NCBI GenBank assembly: GCA_021186555.1
Contig: JAJKFL010000002.1
Coordinates: 8,879,001 to 8,943,000, forward strand
Reading direction: 5' to 3'
Source: Reticulitermes speratus
Taxonomy: Eukaryota > Arthropoda > Insecta > Blattodea > Rhinotermitidae
DNA: 64,000 nucleotides
The translations under genes and the position numbers were made by a program. The notes beneath the pieces were generated by a model that searched no databases, was not told the DNA's origin, and worked only from the letters and a program-made list of their open reading frames with translations. Of the stretch, positions 23,020 to 33,119 are shown piece by piece (the first letter of the stretch is position 1; the number at the start of each line of letters is the position of its first letter).

Positions 23020-23140
23020 GTAAATATGAAATGTGACTGAAATATCTTATATTTGATGCAACAATATTATAATACATGCATAAATATGGAATGTGACTAA
23101 AGTATCTCATGATTGATGCAAGGATACCGTCGCAATTTAT
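23020..23140 (+). repeat. 59-bp tandem duplication
   Basis: AAATATGAAATGTGACTGAA near 23023 recurs as AAATATGGAATGTGACTAAA near 23082, with the following TATCT...TTGATGCAA also repeated. Two diverged units. Confidence 0.7.
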
Positions 23141-23364
23141 ATATAAATGTCCTTATTTTTACAAATTTTTTATTTACGTATTTACCTTTGTATAATTTGT
23201 TCAACTACTGTTGTATAATTAATACTCGAATTTTATTTAACCCTTTAAAGATTTTTGGTTGCTTTGTTTAACTAGAGAATATCAAATGGAATAAGAAGTA
23301 ACATGAATGATTAATAGATTAAGATATTAGCATTCACCTGAAAATTTACGAAAGCTACAAATTG

Positions 23365-23590
23365 CTTTACTGAGGATATCCGGTACGTTTCTGAGAATAT
23401 CCGGTACGTTGCTGAGAATATCCGGTACGTTTGCTGGGAATATCCGTTACATTGCTGAGTATATCCGGTACGTTTCTGAGAATATCCGGTACGTTTGCTG
23501 GAAATATCCGTTACGTTGCTGAGTATATCCGGTACGTTGCTGAGTATATCCGGTACGTTGCTGAGAATATCCGGTACGTTTCTGAGAATA
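23365..23590 (+). repeat. 22-bp minisatellite
   Basis: About ten units of the form TGAGAATATCCGGTACGTTGC, with recurrent variants (GGGAATATCCGTTAC, GAGTATATCCGG). The array opens a frame of about 60 codons by chance. Confidence 0.9.
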
Positions 23591-23609
23591 GAGCCCGGTA
23601 CCTCCCGGA

Positions 23610-23685
23610 AATTAGACTAGTACTACTTCTACTACTACTGCTGCTGCTGCTACTACTACTACTACTAATAATAATGATAATAGTG
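23610..23685 (+). repeat. CTA/CTG trinucleotide microsatellite
   Basis: Runs of CTACTACT, CTGCTGCTG and CTACTACTA ending in AATAATAATGATAAT. It immediately follows the 22-bp minisatellite. Confidence 0.9.
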
Positions 23686-23734
23686 AAAAATATTAACTCT
23701 TTATATGTAATGCGCACAATATTATATAACTAAT

Positions 23735-23830
23735 CTGAAGGGAATGAGACAAGCTGGAAGATCTAGGCGTAGATGGTAGGACAGTACGAAAGTGGCTCTG
23801 AACATCTCAGTGGAATTTCGGGCTCCGTGA
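23735..23830 (+). pseudogene. LINE 3' ORF stub, very short
   Basis: Contains TGGAAGATCTAGGCGTAGAT and GGTAGGACAGTACGAAAGTG, the DNA form of the GRPRRRWEDN block seen at 5.2, 26.9 and 57.2 kb. Only this block is recognisable. Confidence 0.5.
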
Positions 23831-24134
23831 AAGGTAGCAGAATCTTCTTCACTAGGTCAGCGACTATTATGTTTGCAAGGAGGAGTTTGTTATTTGCGTG
23901 CATTTCGTGAACCAGTCTCGCGTCACGGAAGGTCGCAAGGGATCTGACGTGTAGGCTATCCTCCAGGCGCATCATGAATCCGGATGGTTCCCGGTAGGAC
24001 GCTAGCTGATACTCATCTTCCAGGACTTTTAACAAATGAGTCGAATCTAATTTGCAGTAGATCCCCATATCTTTATATTGCTTTGGGGTAATCGTACACA
24101 ATTTCGTGACACAACATATTTCGCTGGACGACAC
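23763..24134 (-). CDS. unrecognised open frame, 123 codons
   Basis: The minus-strand frame has an ATG start. Middle part reads STHLLKVLEDEYQLASY, then FMMRLEDSLHVRSLATFRDA, then LLLANIIVADLVKKILLPFT. The amino-acid mix is protein-like, with no low-complexity bias, no signal peptide and no zinc-finger pattern. It overlaps the short LINE stub at its 3' end, so it may be a chance or antisense frame in an unclassified repeat. I assign no function. It could equally be a shadow of a decayed plus-strand sequence. Confidence 0.25.
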   Translation of the reverse strand: MSSSEICCVTKLCTITPKQYKDMGIYCKLDSTHLLKVLEDEYQLASYREPSGFMMRLEDSLHVRSLATFRDARLVHEMHANNKLLLANIIVADLVKKILLPFTEPEIPLRCSEPLSYCPTIYA

Positions 24135-24169
24135 TCTGCTTTCGTCACGAAATTAGACGTGTTATCCAC

Positions 24170-24540
24170 AGGTAGTCTGAACCTTTCTTCATGGATGTTA
24201 AAACCAGCTGTGAAGAAGGTGTCTAATTTACAGTGTCATATCAGTACTGGGCATGTCACAAAACTGGTTAGGTTATCCCTGTATATAGAGTTCACACAGC
24301 ATTCCTAGAAAAATAAAATCTTGGAGAATTTGAAGAAACGCGAAATATTAGGATGAGGACATAAAATTGCCTACATAATTTTTTATGTTAAAACCTCTTG
24401 GATGCAAATGACCATATGGAAAATCGAGAAGGTTATATAAGGATAAAATTAACATAGGCTTTAAATAAATATGTTAACACGCTGAACAAATCAGCCCCAT
24501 GATCCAACGAAGAGAAAAAGAGGGAAAGATAATGATAGTA

Positions 24541-24579
<39 letters not shown>

Positions 24580-24820
24580 TAAACAAGGTTCCAAGATTGG
24601 AAGTTAGGTGAGAAGGGAAAGTCATATATATTTACCATGCCATTTAAAGCATTACAGTTGATGGAAGATTTTATGGTGAGGGAGAAAGTATGTTTTAAAA
24701 GCAGAAGATTTTAGAATATACATACTTGTCAAAAGTTTAGTGCGTATGTCGCTTTGTACAGGTTCAGTCCGCAACGAATGAATGTTCCAGAATTACGGTC
24801 GTCATAATAACATTTATTAG
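24170..24820. other. unannotated stretch with AAT microsatellite
   Basis: (AAT)n at about 24538-24579. Otherwise AT-rich sequence without recognised elements. Confidence 0.5.
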
Positions 24821-24823
24821 CTT

Positions 24824-24872
24824 TAGTGAGTCACTAACAGCTCAGTGACGAGTCGAAACATGTAGCTTAAAT
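24824..24872 (+). ncRNA. solo hammerhead-like motif, decayed
   Basis: GTGAGTCACTAACAGCTCAG then TGACGAGTCGAAACATGTAG. The GAAACATGTAG half is intact and a hairpin GACTC/GAGTC-like can be drawn, but the CTGANGA box is disrupted. Probably a decayed arm of the unit family. Confidence 0.35.
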
Positions 24873-25062
24873 TGTCAATAACTAATAGCTACAACACATT
24901 TATTTATTTAATGTGTACATCCAATTTGTTTAAAGAAATTACCATCTACGGAAGACGCGTAATCAGTACGGTGCCAAAGTTTACAAATTTAAGTTAGAAC
25001 GCGCTGCAATGTTAAATCTAGTTCATTTATTCCACTGAAGTGAAATTAATGTTCAGCATAAT

Positions 25063-25081
25063 CCCCCCCCCCCCCCCCCCC
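25063..25081 (+). repeat. homopolymer C run
   Basis: Nineteen C in a row, which yields a glycine run on the minus-strand frame at 25027-25389. That frame is otherwise unrecognised. Other long C/G runs lie at about 38191, 41947, 50468 and 55947. Confidence 0.95.
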
Positions 25082-25089
25082 AGCACATT

Positions 25090-25660
25090 GATGAATTTGT
25101 CACATCTCCTCTCGAGTACAAAAACATTTCCTTCTGTATAGAACACGAGCTCTGGCATTAGCAACCTTTCACGAACAGCCATTTCCATTTCCTCATTACT
25201 GTGGAATGGGCGATCTCCCAAGTGCTGCTTCAGCAGCGCAAACTGCACGATGAATGGACCTGTGAAAATACAGCAACAAATACTGTGTGCGGTTGTATTG
25301 CCATGCTGAAAGTTCGCACCTCCTGATAGGTCATTTGTTTGGGCCACTGAAAGGTCACTTGCGTGGGAGGGGGGTCGCCAATTCCACAATAATGAGGAAA
25401 TGGAAACGCTTTTCGTGAATATTTATGAATGGAAGAGCCTGATTTTTACTGCGGCAGAATGTTTAAATTCTTGCCAAAATGCGAGAAATACATCAGGATT
25501 CTGAAGCGTTATGTTGAAAGATAGTGGAATACAAGAGCTATGTGTAACATTGTAATGATTTCCCTTTTATTTTTAATGACTTATGAAACCTTAATTACTG
25601 AGCAATGTCCGTACAAATTTAATATAATCCTTATTCCATGCAATAGAATGAATATACGGC
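25090..25660. other. unannotated stretch
   Basis: A minus-strand frame of 120 codons (25027-25389) covers half of it. Its text (FHSNEEMEMAVRERLL, ELVFYTEGNVFVLERRCDKF) is vaguely like the C-terminal part of a mariner-type transposase (HSNEEVEEAVREWL...YxxGIxxLxxRWxKCI). If so, it is a 3' fragment only. I rate this as a hint. Confidence 0.35.
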
Positions 25661-25664
25661 ATTT

Positions 25665-25960
25665 AATCCACTAAAGTGCACAATCGATCGTAAATAAATT
25701 ATCGTAAGCAATTTATGATGTCCCTGCTACATGTTTCGGTCTGCACAAGGCCAACATCCGGGAGGTTGTTTAGAAAGGAATATAAATACGTCAAATTCTG
25801 TCGAAGATGTGCAAGCTGTATTTCAATTCCTTTGTAAAAAGCCTCCCTGATGATGGCCTTGTAGAGGCCGAAACGTGTAGGAGGGACATCATGACAATGA
25901 TCGTGTATTATTCATTGTACAGTTTGTTATATTGCATGCTCTATAATGCTCGTACAACTT
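25665..25960. mobile_element. hammerhead unit, inverted pair
   Basis: Minus motif 25722-25765 has a damaged box (CGGATGT in place of CTGANGA) but keeps GGCC/GACC and GAAACATGTA. Plus motif 25842-25886 is textbook in layout: stem I CCTCC/GGAGG, CTGATGA, T, GGCC TTGTAGA GGCC, GAAACGTGTA. The arms continue outward (GATGTCCCTGCTAC against GTAGGAGGGACATC). TSD and tail were not identified. Its left arm resembles the single arm at 7.3 kb. Confidence 0.75.
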
Positions 25961-26067
25961 AACTCCTGTTATTTTTATATATGGTTTAGCCTATGTTTAG
26001 TTAAATATTGAAAACGTTTTATATTTACAATGTAATATATATGACATATATATGACATATAATATAG

Positions 26068-26260
26068 TGATTAGGCTACGGGCTGGACAAACAGGGAAAC
26101 GGCTTTCGATTAGAGGCACGGAAATAAATTTTTCCCTTTTCCAAAGCTTTCAAATTGCCTCTGCGGATCAATTCAGTCTCTTATCCAAAGTTTACCTGGA
26201 GCTCTTTCTGGGGCGTGAAGCAGACAAGTCGCCTCCATGTAGTGCCGAGTTTATGAATAT
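26068..26260 (+). repeat. SINE S2 copy, diverged
   Basis: Starts GGCTACGGGCTGGACAAACA, runs through a decayed body, then GGGGCGTGAAGCAGAC and CATGTAGTGCCGAGTTTATG, the S2 3' half. No A box is seen. Confidence 0.5.
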
Positions 26261-26264
26261 TTGT

Positions 26265-26765
26265 AACTTTACGTTCAGTTACGCACAGAGACAAATTGAC
26301 TATTTATTTGACATGATAGCGGTGCGTGATTAGGAGACAGTCGACCTCGTAGTGGTCATCTTTATGATCCCAAATTTCACACATGCAAAAGCAGATACAT
26401 AATTCAATTGAAAACTAAGGCCAGTGCAGAAGGCAAGGCTAAATCTCAACGATTACCTTTAAAGTACATGTAGTAACTCACAAAGTGACTAATTGGCTAA
26501 GTGACTTAGGGATCAGAAATCCAATATCGAAAACGACTATTTTAAAAATCAAAGTAAAACAACCAGGAAACATAATAATGAGCAGCTTCATAATTTCAAT
26601 TTCTAATGTTATGGTCTCTTGTAATGTGACGTCATGATATCCTAAACTGAAGATGGCGTCAAGAAATTTCTGCGATGATTTGGTACCCACCTGCCACACT
26701 AATGGTTTCATATCCTAGAAAACGTAATAAATATTTATAACTCGTACTCATTACAGAGTATTTAT
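26265..26765. other. unannotated stretch
   Basis: Nothing recognised. Confidence 0.45.
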
Positions 26766-26769
26766 AGGG

Positions 26770-27010
26770 TGATAAAATGAGAGATAAGTTTTTTGGTGGG
26801 TGCTTATGAAAATCTTTGGAGAAGTGAAAAACTCATATGGAGTTTTAACCTGGAAACCTGAAGAAAGAGCCCACATGGAAGATCTAGGCGTAGATGGGGG
26901 AAATATTTGAAAGTTCTTTTAAGGAACAGAACGTAACTATGTGGAATATACTTATTTGGCTCAGGACAGGGACTAAAGCTTTGGTGGTCTCCCATGAACA
27001 GTGTAATGGA
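26770..27010 (+). pseudogene. LINE 3' ORF stub
   Basis: Contains AACCTGGAAACCTGAAGAAAG, then CCCACATGGAAGATCTAGGC, then a region corresponding to LAQDRD (GGCTCAGGACAGGGACTAAA). This is the GKPEGKRPLGRPRRRWEDN...AQDRDQW tail. Multiple stops. Confidence 0.65.
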
Positions 27011-27019
27011 CAGACATTT

Positions 27020-28900
27020 TGCATTAAAGGCGGGTAATTTCTTGACAGAGACAGTATTAATTCACTTCTGAAGAAAAACCAGTGCAGGTATTTGGCCTCT
27101 TAGATCGTGGATCTAATTTAAATATATTTATTATTATCTCTTAAGTTATTACTAGAGTGAAATTCCCTCTTTAAAATGTGTAATTATACCAAAATAAATG
27201 GCCGGTCTGTATATATACTGTAGGCTTAATTCTAGTTTACATTTCCAAGAACCTAGTAATTAGTTGACACCACCTTCTAGGGGCGATGTACCCTTACCTC
27301 ATGGATTCAGAGCGGTCCTTTGGGAAGGCGTTCACACTGTTGCTGCAAAGATCATTGTCTTCCTTTGGCAAAATCGGTATTTCTTCCGGCGACGTTTTTA
27401 TATTTCATAATATTTAGCATTAAATATCTGTGTTGTAACAGTCGACGATGTTAAGTGTTTTAGTGTATTGAGTTATAACATAAATACGCACGAATATTTT
27501 TGCACAACAAATAATATGATTAGAACTTTAATACTTCCAGAAGGGTAAAAGTTTGTAATTAACTCAGCTAACAACGAAACGCAGTCCTCGATGTTAATGA
27601 GTCTTAACCATGTCTGATTACACGGTTATTACTGCCAAACTCTCGCAATGTCGTATAACGCACGGAGTCTGTATGCATAGAGTGGGGAATGTGTCTGTAA
27701 ACTCGGTGTCCACAATACAAACTGGAAGGCGGAAAACAGCTGCTAGGATAGCGAGCACGGATGTCGTACGAAGTGCTGTTTACTCTGAGTAAGAAACGCC
27801 AGTCACAAGTGTTTGGGAGATCCTGCGTTGTAGATAGCGCGGGAACCAGCTGTATAGATATAGAACTATATAATGACCTTACTTAATTCTTCCAGTCGAA
27901 TAGCGAGACCGTTAAAAATAGGCTACGACTGCGTATTTCTACATCAAGTTTAATGCAGCGTTTACACATGTATTCTGCTATTCGGTGCTGCAAAACTCTG
28001 CAGCTGAAAATAGCGTCTTTATGTCAACACAAATAGTTACTTCCCTAAAGTACAGCTTCTGTGTATAGCTTACCAATGTCACACGGATTAAGAAATGTTT
28101 ACGGCCTGTGCTATTAAAGAACACAATGCTGTTTGTAATGAAATATATTGCTGATCCCTCGCACCACGACGGCCACAGTGTTAGCAGGTTTTAACATCTG
28201 TACATAACTTACAGAGAAGTGAAATTAGACGAATAGAATGGAAGTATAAGAGACACATTAGTTTACTAAAGACACTTGAAATAAATAAATACTAGCTTTT
28301 GATGAACGTTATGACTAATATTTTTTAACGCATAGAACAAGTTTCGAATAGTGACAATAGCGATGCAGTACTTTCAGATTTATGTAATTTCTATTGCAGG
28401 AGATATATATTAAAAATATGCCACGAAAAAGTCTGTATATTTACGTTAAATATAATATAATTTTTAAAATAATTAACTCTTAAGTTATGGAAAGAATTTA
28501 TCACGTTTTTTTTTTAAATTTTTAGAAACCTTTACTCATCCTTGAATAATTTTCGCAAAGACATGCACATTGTACTGAACCTGTGATGGATTTCCGACTT
28601 GAAACCTACGAATGCTACAACTTATGTCGCGATGCCTCGATCCCCACTCGATGCACTCCAAGCGCTACGATATGCGGGAACGAACTGCGATCTCGAACTA
28701 GACAGAGAGCTTGTCGGGCTGGCCACTCCTTGGACGCTCTGCGCAAGTCCATGGGAATGATGGGACAATTGTTGCAACAAATGACAACGTTGCATCACAT
28801 ACAAATTCAGATTTAGACTAATTTGTCACTAATGAATTCCGTAGGAACAAAAACATTTACAGGTTATGTAAGAAACATATGTAAAACCAACAAATGCATT
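27020..28900. other. unannotated stretch, with one GC-richer open patch
   Basis: No repeat family recognised over 1.9 kb. At about 28583-28816 both strands are open for 60-77 codons across a GC-richer patch. The plus-strand reading includes CYNLCRDASIPTRC and ELRSRTRQRACRAG. I cannot assign it. It might be an old exon or a fragment of an unknown repeat. Confidence 0.35.
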
Positions 28901-28902
28901 TC

Positions 28903-29181
28903 GGCCGTGCTAGGGCTCAGGCGGTTAGTCGCCGGCTTCTCACTGCGGAGGCCCGCGCTCGATCCCGGGTCAGTCCACGTTGGATTTGTGTTGGACAAAG
29001 TGGCACTTGGACAGGTTTTTTCCCCGAGTACTTCGGTTTTCCCCCGTCAATTTGATTCCACCGCGGCTCCATTACAAGGAAAAATGAAAAAACTAATCAT
29101 CTTCATCATAGGGTTGCATAATAAGCCTCAAGGCTGCTGTGCGTCCGTAGCATCTGCTGCGGGGCCCTTAAAAAAAAAGAA
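28903..29181 (+). repeat. SINE S3, full length
   Basis: The tRNA-like head is CCGTGCTAGGGCTCAGGCGG with B box GCGCTCGATCCCGGG near 28955. The body runs CAGTCCACGTTGGATTTGTG, GAGTACTTCGGTTTTCCCCC, ATTCCACCGCGGCTCC, CATAATAAGCCTCAAGGCTG and GCTGCGGGGCCC, ending in an A run with AAGAAGAAG. Other copies, partial or diverged, lie at 20.8 and 61.4 kb. Confidence 0.75.
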
Positions 29182-29187
29182 GAAGCA

Positions 29188-29940
29188 CTATTCTATATTT
29201 TATTGCCACCATCTTTAACATAACTGCTACATGTTTCGGCACTATTATGTCGCCATCTTCAGAAAGCTCACACCAAAGTTTCTACAAAACTTACAGCAAT
29301 AAAATAGGTCACAATAGGCGTATATATGTTGTGGTGTCAATAATGCAGTATATAACAGGTTTTGGTTAACGCAGCATATAAATGTGATACAATATTAGCG
29401 AAACCATAATATATTTTGTTAAAATGGTTAAAAATTATATATATTTAAGTTTAATTAAATCTTTGTGTACAAACATATATTCTTCTTTGATCGCTCTAGG
29501 TGTTTCGATCGATATACCTAGAGCGATCTACAACTCACTCACAGTCACCCACCACATGCCATACAATACACAACATACAGGTAATGAATCCAATTTGGAT
29601 CAAGGAAGAATAGATGTTTGTATACAAAGATTTAATTACAACTTAAACATACATAATTTTAACAATTTTAACAAATCCTATTACGGTTTCACCAACATTA
29701 TATTACATTTATGTACACTGTTTTAACCAAAACCTTGAATATACTGAACTATTGATACCACAACGTATATAAGCATATTGTGACCTATTTTATTGCTGTA
29801 ACTTTTATAGAAACTTCGGTGTCAGCTTCCTAAAGATGGGGGGATAATAACGCCGAAACATGTAGGAACTATGTAAAAGATAGTACAAATAAAAAGTAGA
29901 ATAGTGCATTTGTTGGTGTGAAATTTACAGGTTAATTTAA
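29188..29940. mobile_element. hammerhead unit A, outermost of a triple nest
   Basis: The left arm starts near GCACTATTCTATATTTTATT and the right arm ends near AATAGTGCATTTGTTGGTG. Minus motif 29224-29273: CTGAAGA, T, GGC/GCC, GAAACATGTA. Plus motif 29825-29868 has a decayed box (CTAAAGA). Inner arms share GTGACCTATTTTATTGCTGT-type text and AAATCTTTGTGTACAAACAT. The centre is a palindrome near 29495-29535 (GATCGCTCTAGG and complement). Its right tail region is interrupted by unit B, whose target duplication is the AGGTTAATTTAA at 29929-29940. Confidence 0.75.
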
Positions 29941-30999
29941 TTTTCAGTTTTTTTTAACCAACGAATACACTTTTGTATTTTCGTATTTCTGTTCAATTCA
30001 CCCGACACATGTTTCGGCCGTCACTCGGCCATCATCAGGGGTACACTGATAAGTTCACTTCACTGTTCACTGGTCCATTTGGTATTATCACAGCACTGTT
30101 ACACTGTTGAAGGTTATTATTTACATTGACAATCACCAGTATACAAAATTTCTGCTGTTGTTATTGTCCCGTTGCATGGTTGTCACAACCACGCAACGGG
30201 ACAATAACAACAGCAGCATACGGACGTCAACATCTATACAAGACCAACTGCCAGCAATTTTAACAATTTTAATAATAATAATTTCAATAATTTTAACTAT
30301 TTCAACAACTACCAACGACATAGTGCTCTATATTCACAATTTATAGTGCTATACTATATACTTCAAACGCACGATAAATAGTCACTATTTACATACACCA
30401 ACTGGATGCACCTTTATTTAAAAATCTATATAGTTTTTTAAAACATATTTAAAAACTTTATAAAACCCGACATATGTTTCGGCTCTTCATAGAGCCATCT
30501 TCAGGGGTTTATTTTATTTAATAATAAACCCCTGAAGATGGCTCTATGAAGAGCCGAAACATATGTCGGGTTTTATAAAGTTTTTAAATATGTTTTAAAA
30601 AACTATACAGTTTTTTAAATAAAGTTGCATCCAGTTGTTGTATGTAAATAGTGACTGTGAAAAGATGCACGGTGATTTCAGAATAAAGTTCGCACGATAA
30701 ATACTATATACACGAATACATTTCAAGAAACAACTTGAAGAAATTTTGTATACTGCTGATTGTCAACGTAAATAATAACCTTAATCAGTGTAACAGTGCT
30801 GTGATAATACCAAATGGACCAGTGAACAGTGAAGTGAACATATCAATATACCCCTGACGATGGCCGAGTCACGGCCGAAACATGTGTAGGGTGAATTGAA
30901 CAGAAATACGAAAATAAAAAGTGCATTGGTTGGTTAAAAAAATTGAAAATTAATGTCAAGATGCACGGCGAACACAACGTAAAATTAAGGTTAATTTAA
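29929..30999. mobile_element. hammerhead unit B, inserted at the end of unit A
   Basis: Bounded by 12-bp direct repeats AGGTTAATTTAA (29929-29940, 30988-30999). The left arm starts TTTTCAGTTTTTTTTAACC. The right arm ends GGTTGGTTAAAAAAATTGAAA. The tail (about 30950-30987) has GTCAAGATGCACGGCGAAC. Motifs: minus 29999-30043 (CTGATGA, GGCCG/CGGCC, GAAACATGTGTC) and plus 30848-30893 (CTGACGA, GGCCG/CGGCC, GAAACATGTGTA). A second internal palindrome lies at 30155-30215 (TGTTATTGTCCCGTTGC and complement). Unit C sits inside it. Confidence 0.85.
30368..30703. mobile_element. hammerhead unit C, nested inside unit B
   Basis: Perfect 13-bp TSD CGCACGATAAATA at 30368-30380 and 30691-30703. The body (30381-30655) is one near-perfect palindrome with GTCACTATTTACATAC at the left edge and its complement at the right. 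A 35-nt tail at 30656-30690 has AAAGATGCACGGTGATTTC. Motifs: minus 30462-30512 and plus 30523-30576, both CTGAAGA, T, GGCTC/GAGCC, GAAACATATGTC, with a perfect six-pair stem I (AAACCC/GGGTTT) and a GUC site. The best-preserved pair in the window, so probably young. Confidence 0.9.
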
Positions 31000-31100
31000 C
31001 TCTTTTAGAACAATGGTATGTACACGTAATGCTGAATTTGGTAATAAAATTCTGTATTTTGCCCATATATTGTGTATATGTTTGTCGTTCACACGTAATT
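31000..31100. other. short unannotated spacer
   Basis: Continues the target sequence of the nest; nothing else seen. Confidence 0.4.
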
Positions 31101-31104
31101 GTTA

Positions 31105-31190
31105 CAATAAACGGCAGTTATTTCCATAAGCAGAATTAACGGCTTTGTCATTTAATGGAGACTCAGTGTGTTTACTGGGGAGCAGAAAGT
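31105..31190 (+). repeat. diverged single copy of the 114-bp array family
   Basis: ACGGCAGTTATTTCCATAAG, CAGAATTAACGGCTTTGTCA, GGAGACTCAGTGTGTTTACT and GGGGAGC follow the order of the array unit (GCGATTATTTCCCTG, CATTAACTGACTGG, GAGACGGAGTGTGTTTACTG). Confidence 0.55.
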
Positions 31191-31199
31191 TAATCCTGT

Positions 31200-31985
31200 A
31201 TATTATTCAGATAAACTTAAATTTCCTTTATCATCAAAATTCTGCCATAATGTAGCCCTTCCTAGATTAATATAAAACTTCAGCCCCTAAAAAGCAAGTG
31301 CTCAACTTCTTTCATGTGCTGTACAAACACAAACCATAGACTTTCCGTCACTTCAGCTTCCTCCCTTCCTAAGACGTTACCATGTTACTATTCTACCTTT
31401 ATTAAACGGATTAGCGGACTCTGCTTGAAAACCTTCAGAACCGTAAGGTTTTCTTCTACATTTCCTGTAATAAAGGTAGTCTCTCACTCCGGCCTACGCC
31501 TCAGTAAGGAGCTCAATTATCTGAAACCTAATTCGGAGTCAGTGTCACTTTGCATTTGCCTGCTAACACTGCGGCAATCATGAGAAATTACTGTTATCAG
31601 CCGCATATCCATGGAAGACGATGTGTATTCTGAAATTTGGCGTAAAATGCATTTGACATCTTATTTGTATTGTTGGTAAACTATTATTTTAAAATTAAAA
31701 GATACCATTGTCCCAGATGCTGAAAGTGAGTTCAGCAGCATTCCAAAACATGTATTTAATATACTTAGCCAGCAACGACACTTACTGCATTTTTTAAAAA
31801 CCTGTTGCACAATCTGCGTTCTCTTTCCCACAAAATGCCCTATATTTCGTAACTTTATCTTTTCTGGTTCATAAAATATAAACGTGTTACATAAAGGATG
31901 CGCTAAAATTTAAATATCCAAGCCCCGGCTGTTCAAGGTTAAGGTGTTGTCTGCCATGTAATACCGTGTAGTCCTTCGGTAGATA
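31200..31985. other. unannotated stretch
   Basis: Nothing recognised. Confidence 0.45.
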
Positions 31986-31987
31986 GG

Positions 31988-32036
31988 TATCAATGTTTCG
32001 GAGGATGCTACTGCCTCCATCTTTAGGAAGGAGATC
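31988..32036 (-). ncRNA. solo hammerhead-like motif
   Basis: The minus strand gives CTAAAGA, T, GGAGG...CCTCC, then GAAACATTG. Stem II and GAAA are preserved; the first box has one change. No inverted partner, tail or TSD was seen nearby. About 400 bp downstream is an S2 SINE. Confidence 0.45.
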
Positions 32037-32039
32037 CGG

Positions 32040-32440
32040 AAAGACAAGGAACTTAACATTGTTTAAGTCTTTAAGGATTGCTGCTTAAGGAAAGTCCAAG
32101 CTCCTTGGCAATATTTGTGCCTGTCTGCCAAACTGCACATTCCACAGGACCGTAATGCTATTGTTCAGCGCCTCTTGAGGCTAATGTATCTGACTGTACA
32201 CGTCAGTGACTGCTATGGACCTAAAACCGGGATGTAACGCACTCGTCAATTAGTTTTCAAGGAAACTACTACACGTGGAATTAGTGAGCGTGTTAGATAA
32301 TGCTTGGTTGATTGTCAGCGCAGTCTATGAGCATGGATACTTGTGTTATACCCACCACTCAGTTCCCTCTAGATGTAATATTAATTGCTGTGCTCTTCTA
32401 CATGATCACCGTCTTCTTTACTTAATGAACTACATTACAT
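32040..32440. other. unannotated stretch
   Basis: Nothing recognised. Confidence 0.4.
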
Positions 32441-32443
32441 AAG

Positions 32444-32700
32444 GAGCCAGAATAGCTCAGTCGGTATAACGACTAATCTTCAAGCTGGACAATCTGGGGT
32501 TCAAATTACGGCAGGGGCAAGAGATTTTTATATTTTCCAAATCATCCAGAACGGCTCTGGGGCCCACCCAGCCTCCTATTGAAGGGTTACTGGCGTTCTT
32601 TCCCGGGGGTAAAGCGGCCGGGGCGTGAATTTCACCACTCACGTCCATCTAGTGCTGAGGTTCAGAATGAGTGGAGCTCTACCTCTAATCCCGCATGTGA
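32444..32700 (+). repeat. SINE S2, near full length
   Basis: The head is CAGAATAGCTCAGTCGGTAT (A box TAGCTCAGTCGG) with B box GGGGTTCAAATTACG. The body runs AACGGCTCTGGGGCCCACCC, AGCCTCCTATTGAAGGG, CCGGGGGTAAAGCGGCCGGG, ATCTAGTGCTGAGG and GGAGCTCTACCTC. A good reference copy for the family. Confidence 0.8.
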
Positions 32701-32704
32701 CTTC

Positions 32705-33115
32705 ATGACAGGGACTGGGAACAATTCTTGATCTAATGCCACAACACTCGTAATTCTAACCGAAACGATAAAAAGAATTAATTTCTCATTACGGAATCTT
32801 TGCTCTTGTCTAGTTTATTCACGTATTTCCTGTTAAATATTCTGTTCCTCGTAGAAATTTTAATTTTTCCTTACAGGTGACGCCTATCGTAATAAAGAGA
32901 TATGGAATGGAGGCAGCAGGATTTCCCAAACTTTGTAAACCCTTCACCAGAATATATGGTGTCAAATACAAAACATTTGATACTCAATCTTTCTTAGTTT
33001 ACATCGTCTCTAGACTTCCTAGTCCTTTCTTCACTGTAAGGCCATGTCACTAAATTACTGCTGTGATTATAAACATCCGTACTCAGGTCCTATAAGTCTA
33101 TGAAAACAGATTCAT
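32705..33115. other. unannotated stretch
   Basis: Lies between an S2 SINE and the Tigger-like element. The far terminal repeat of that element should fall here or just left, but I could not find it. Confidence 0.4.
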
Positions 33116-33119
33116 CAAT

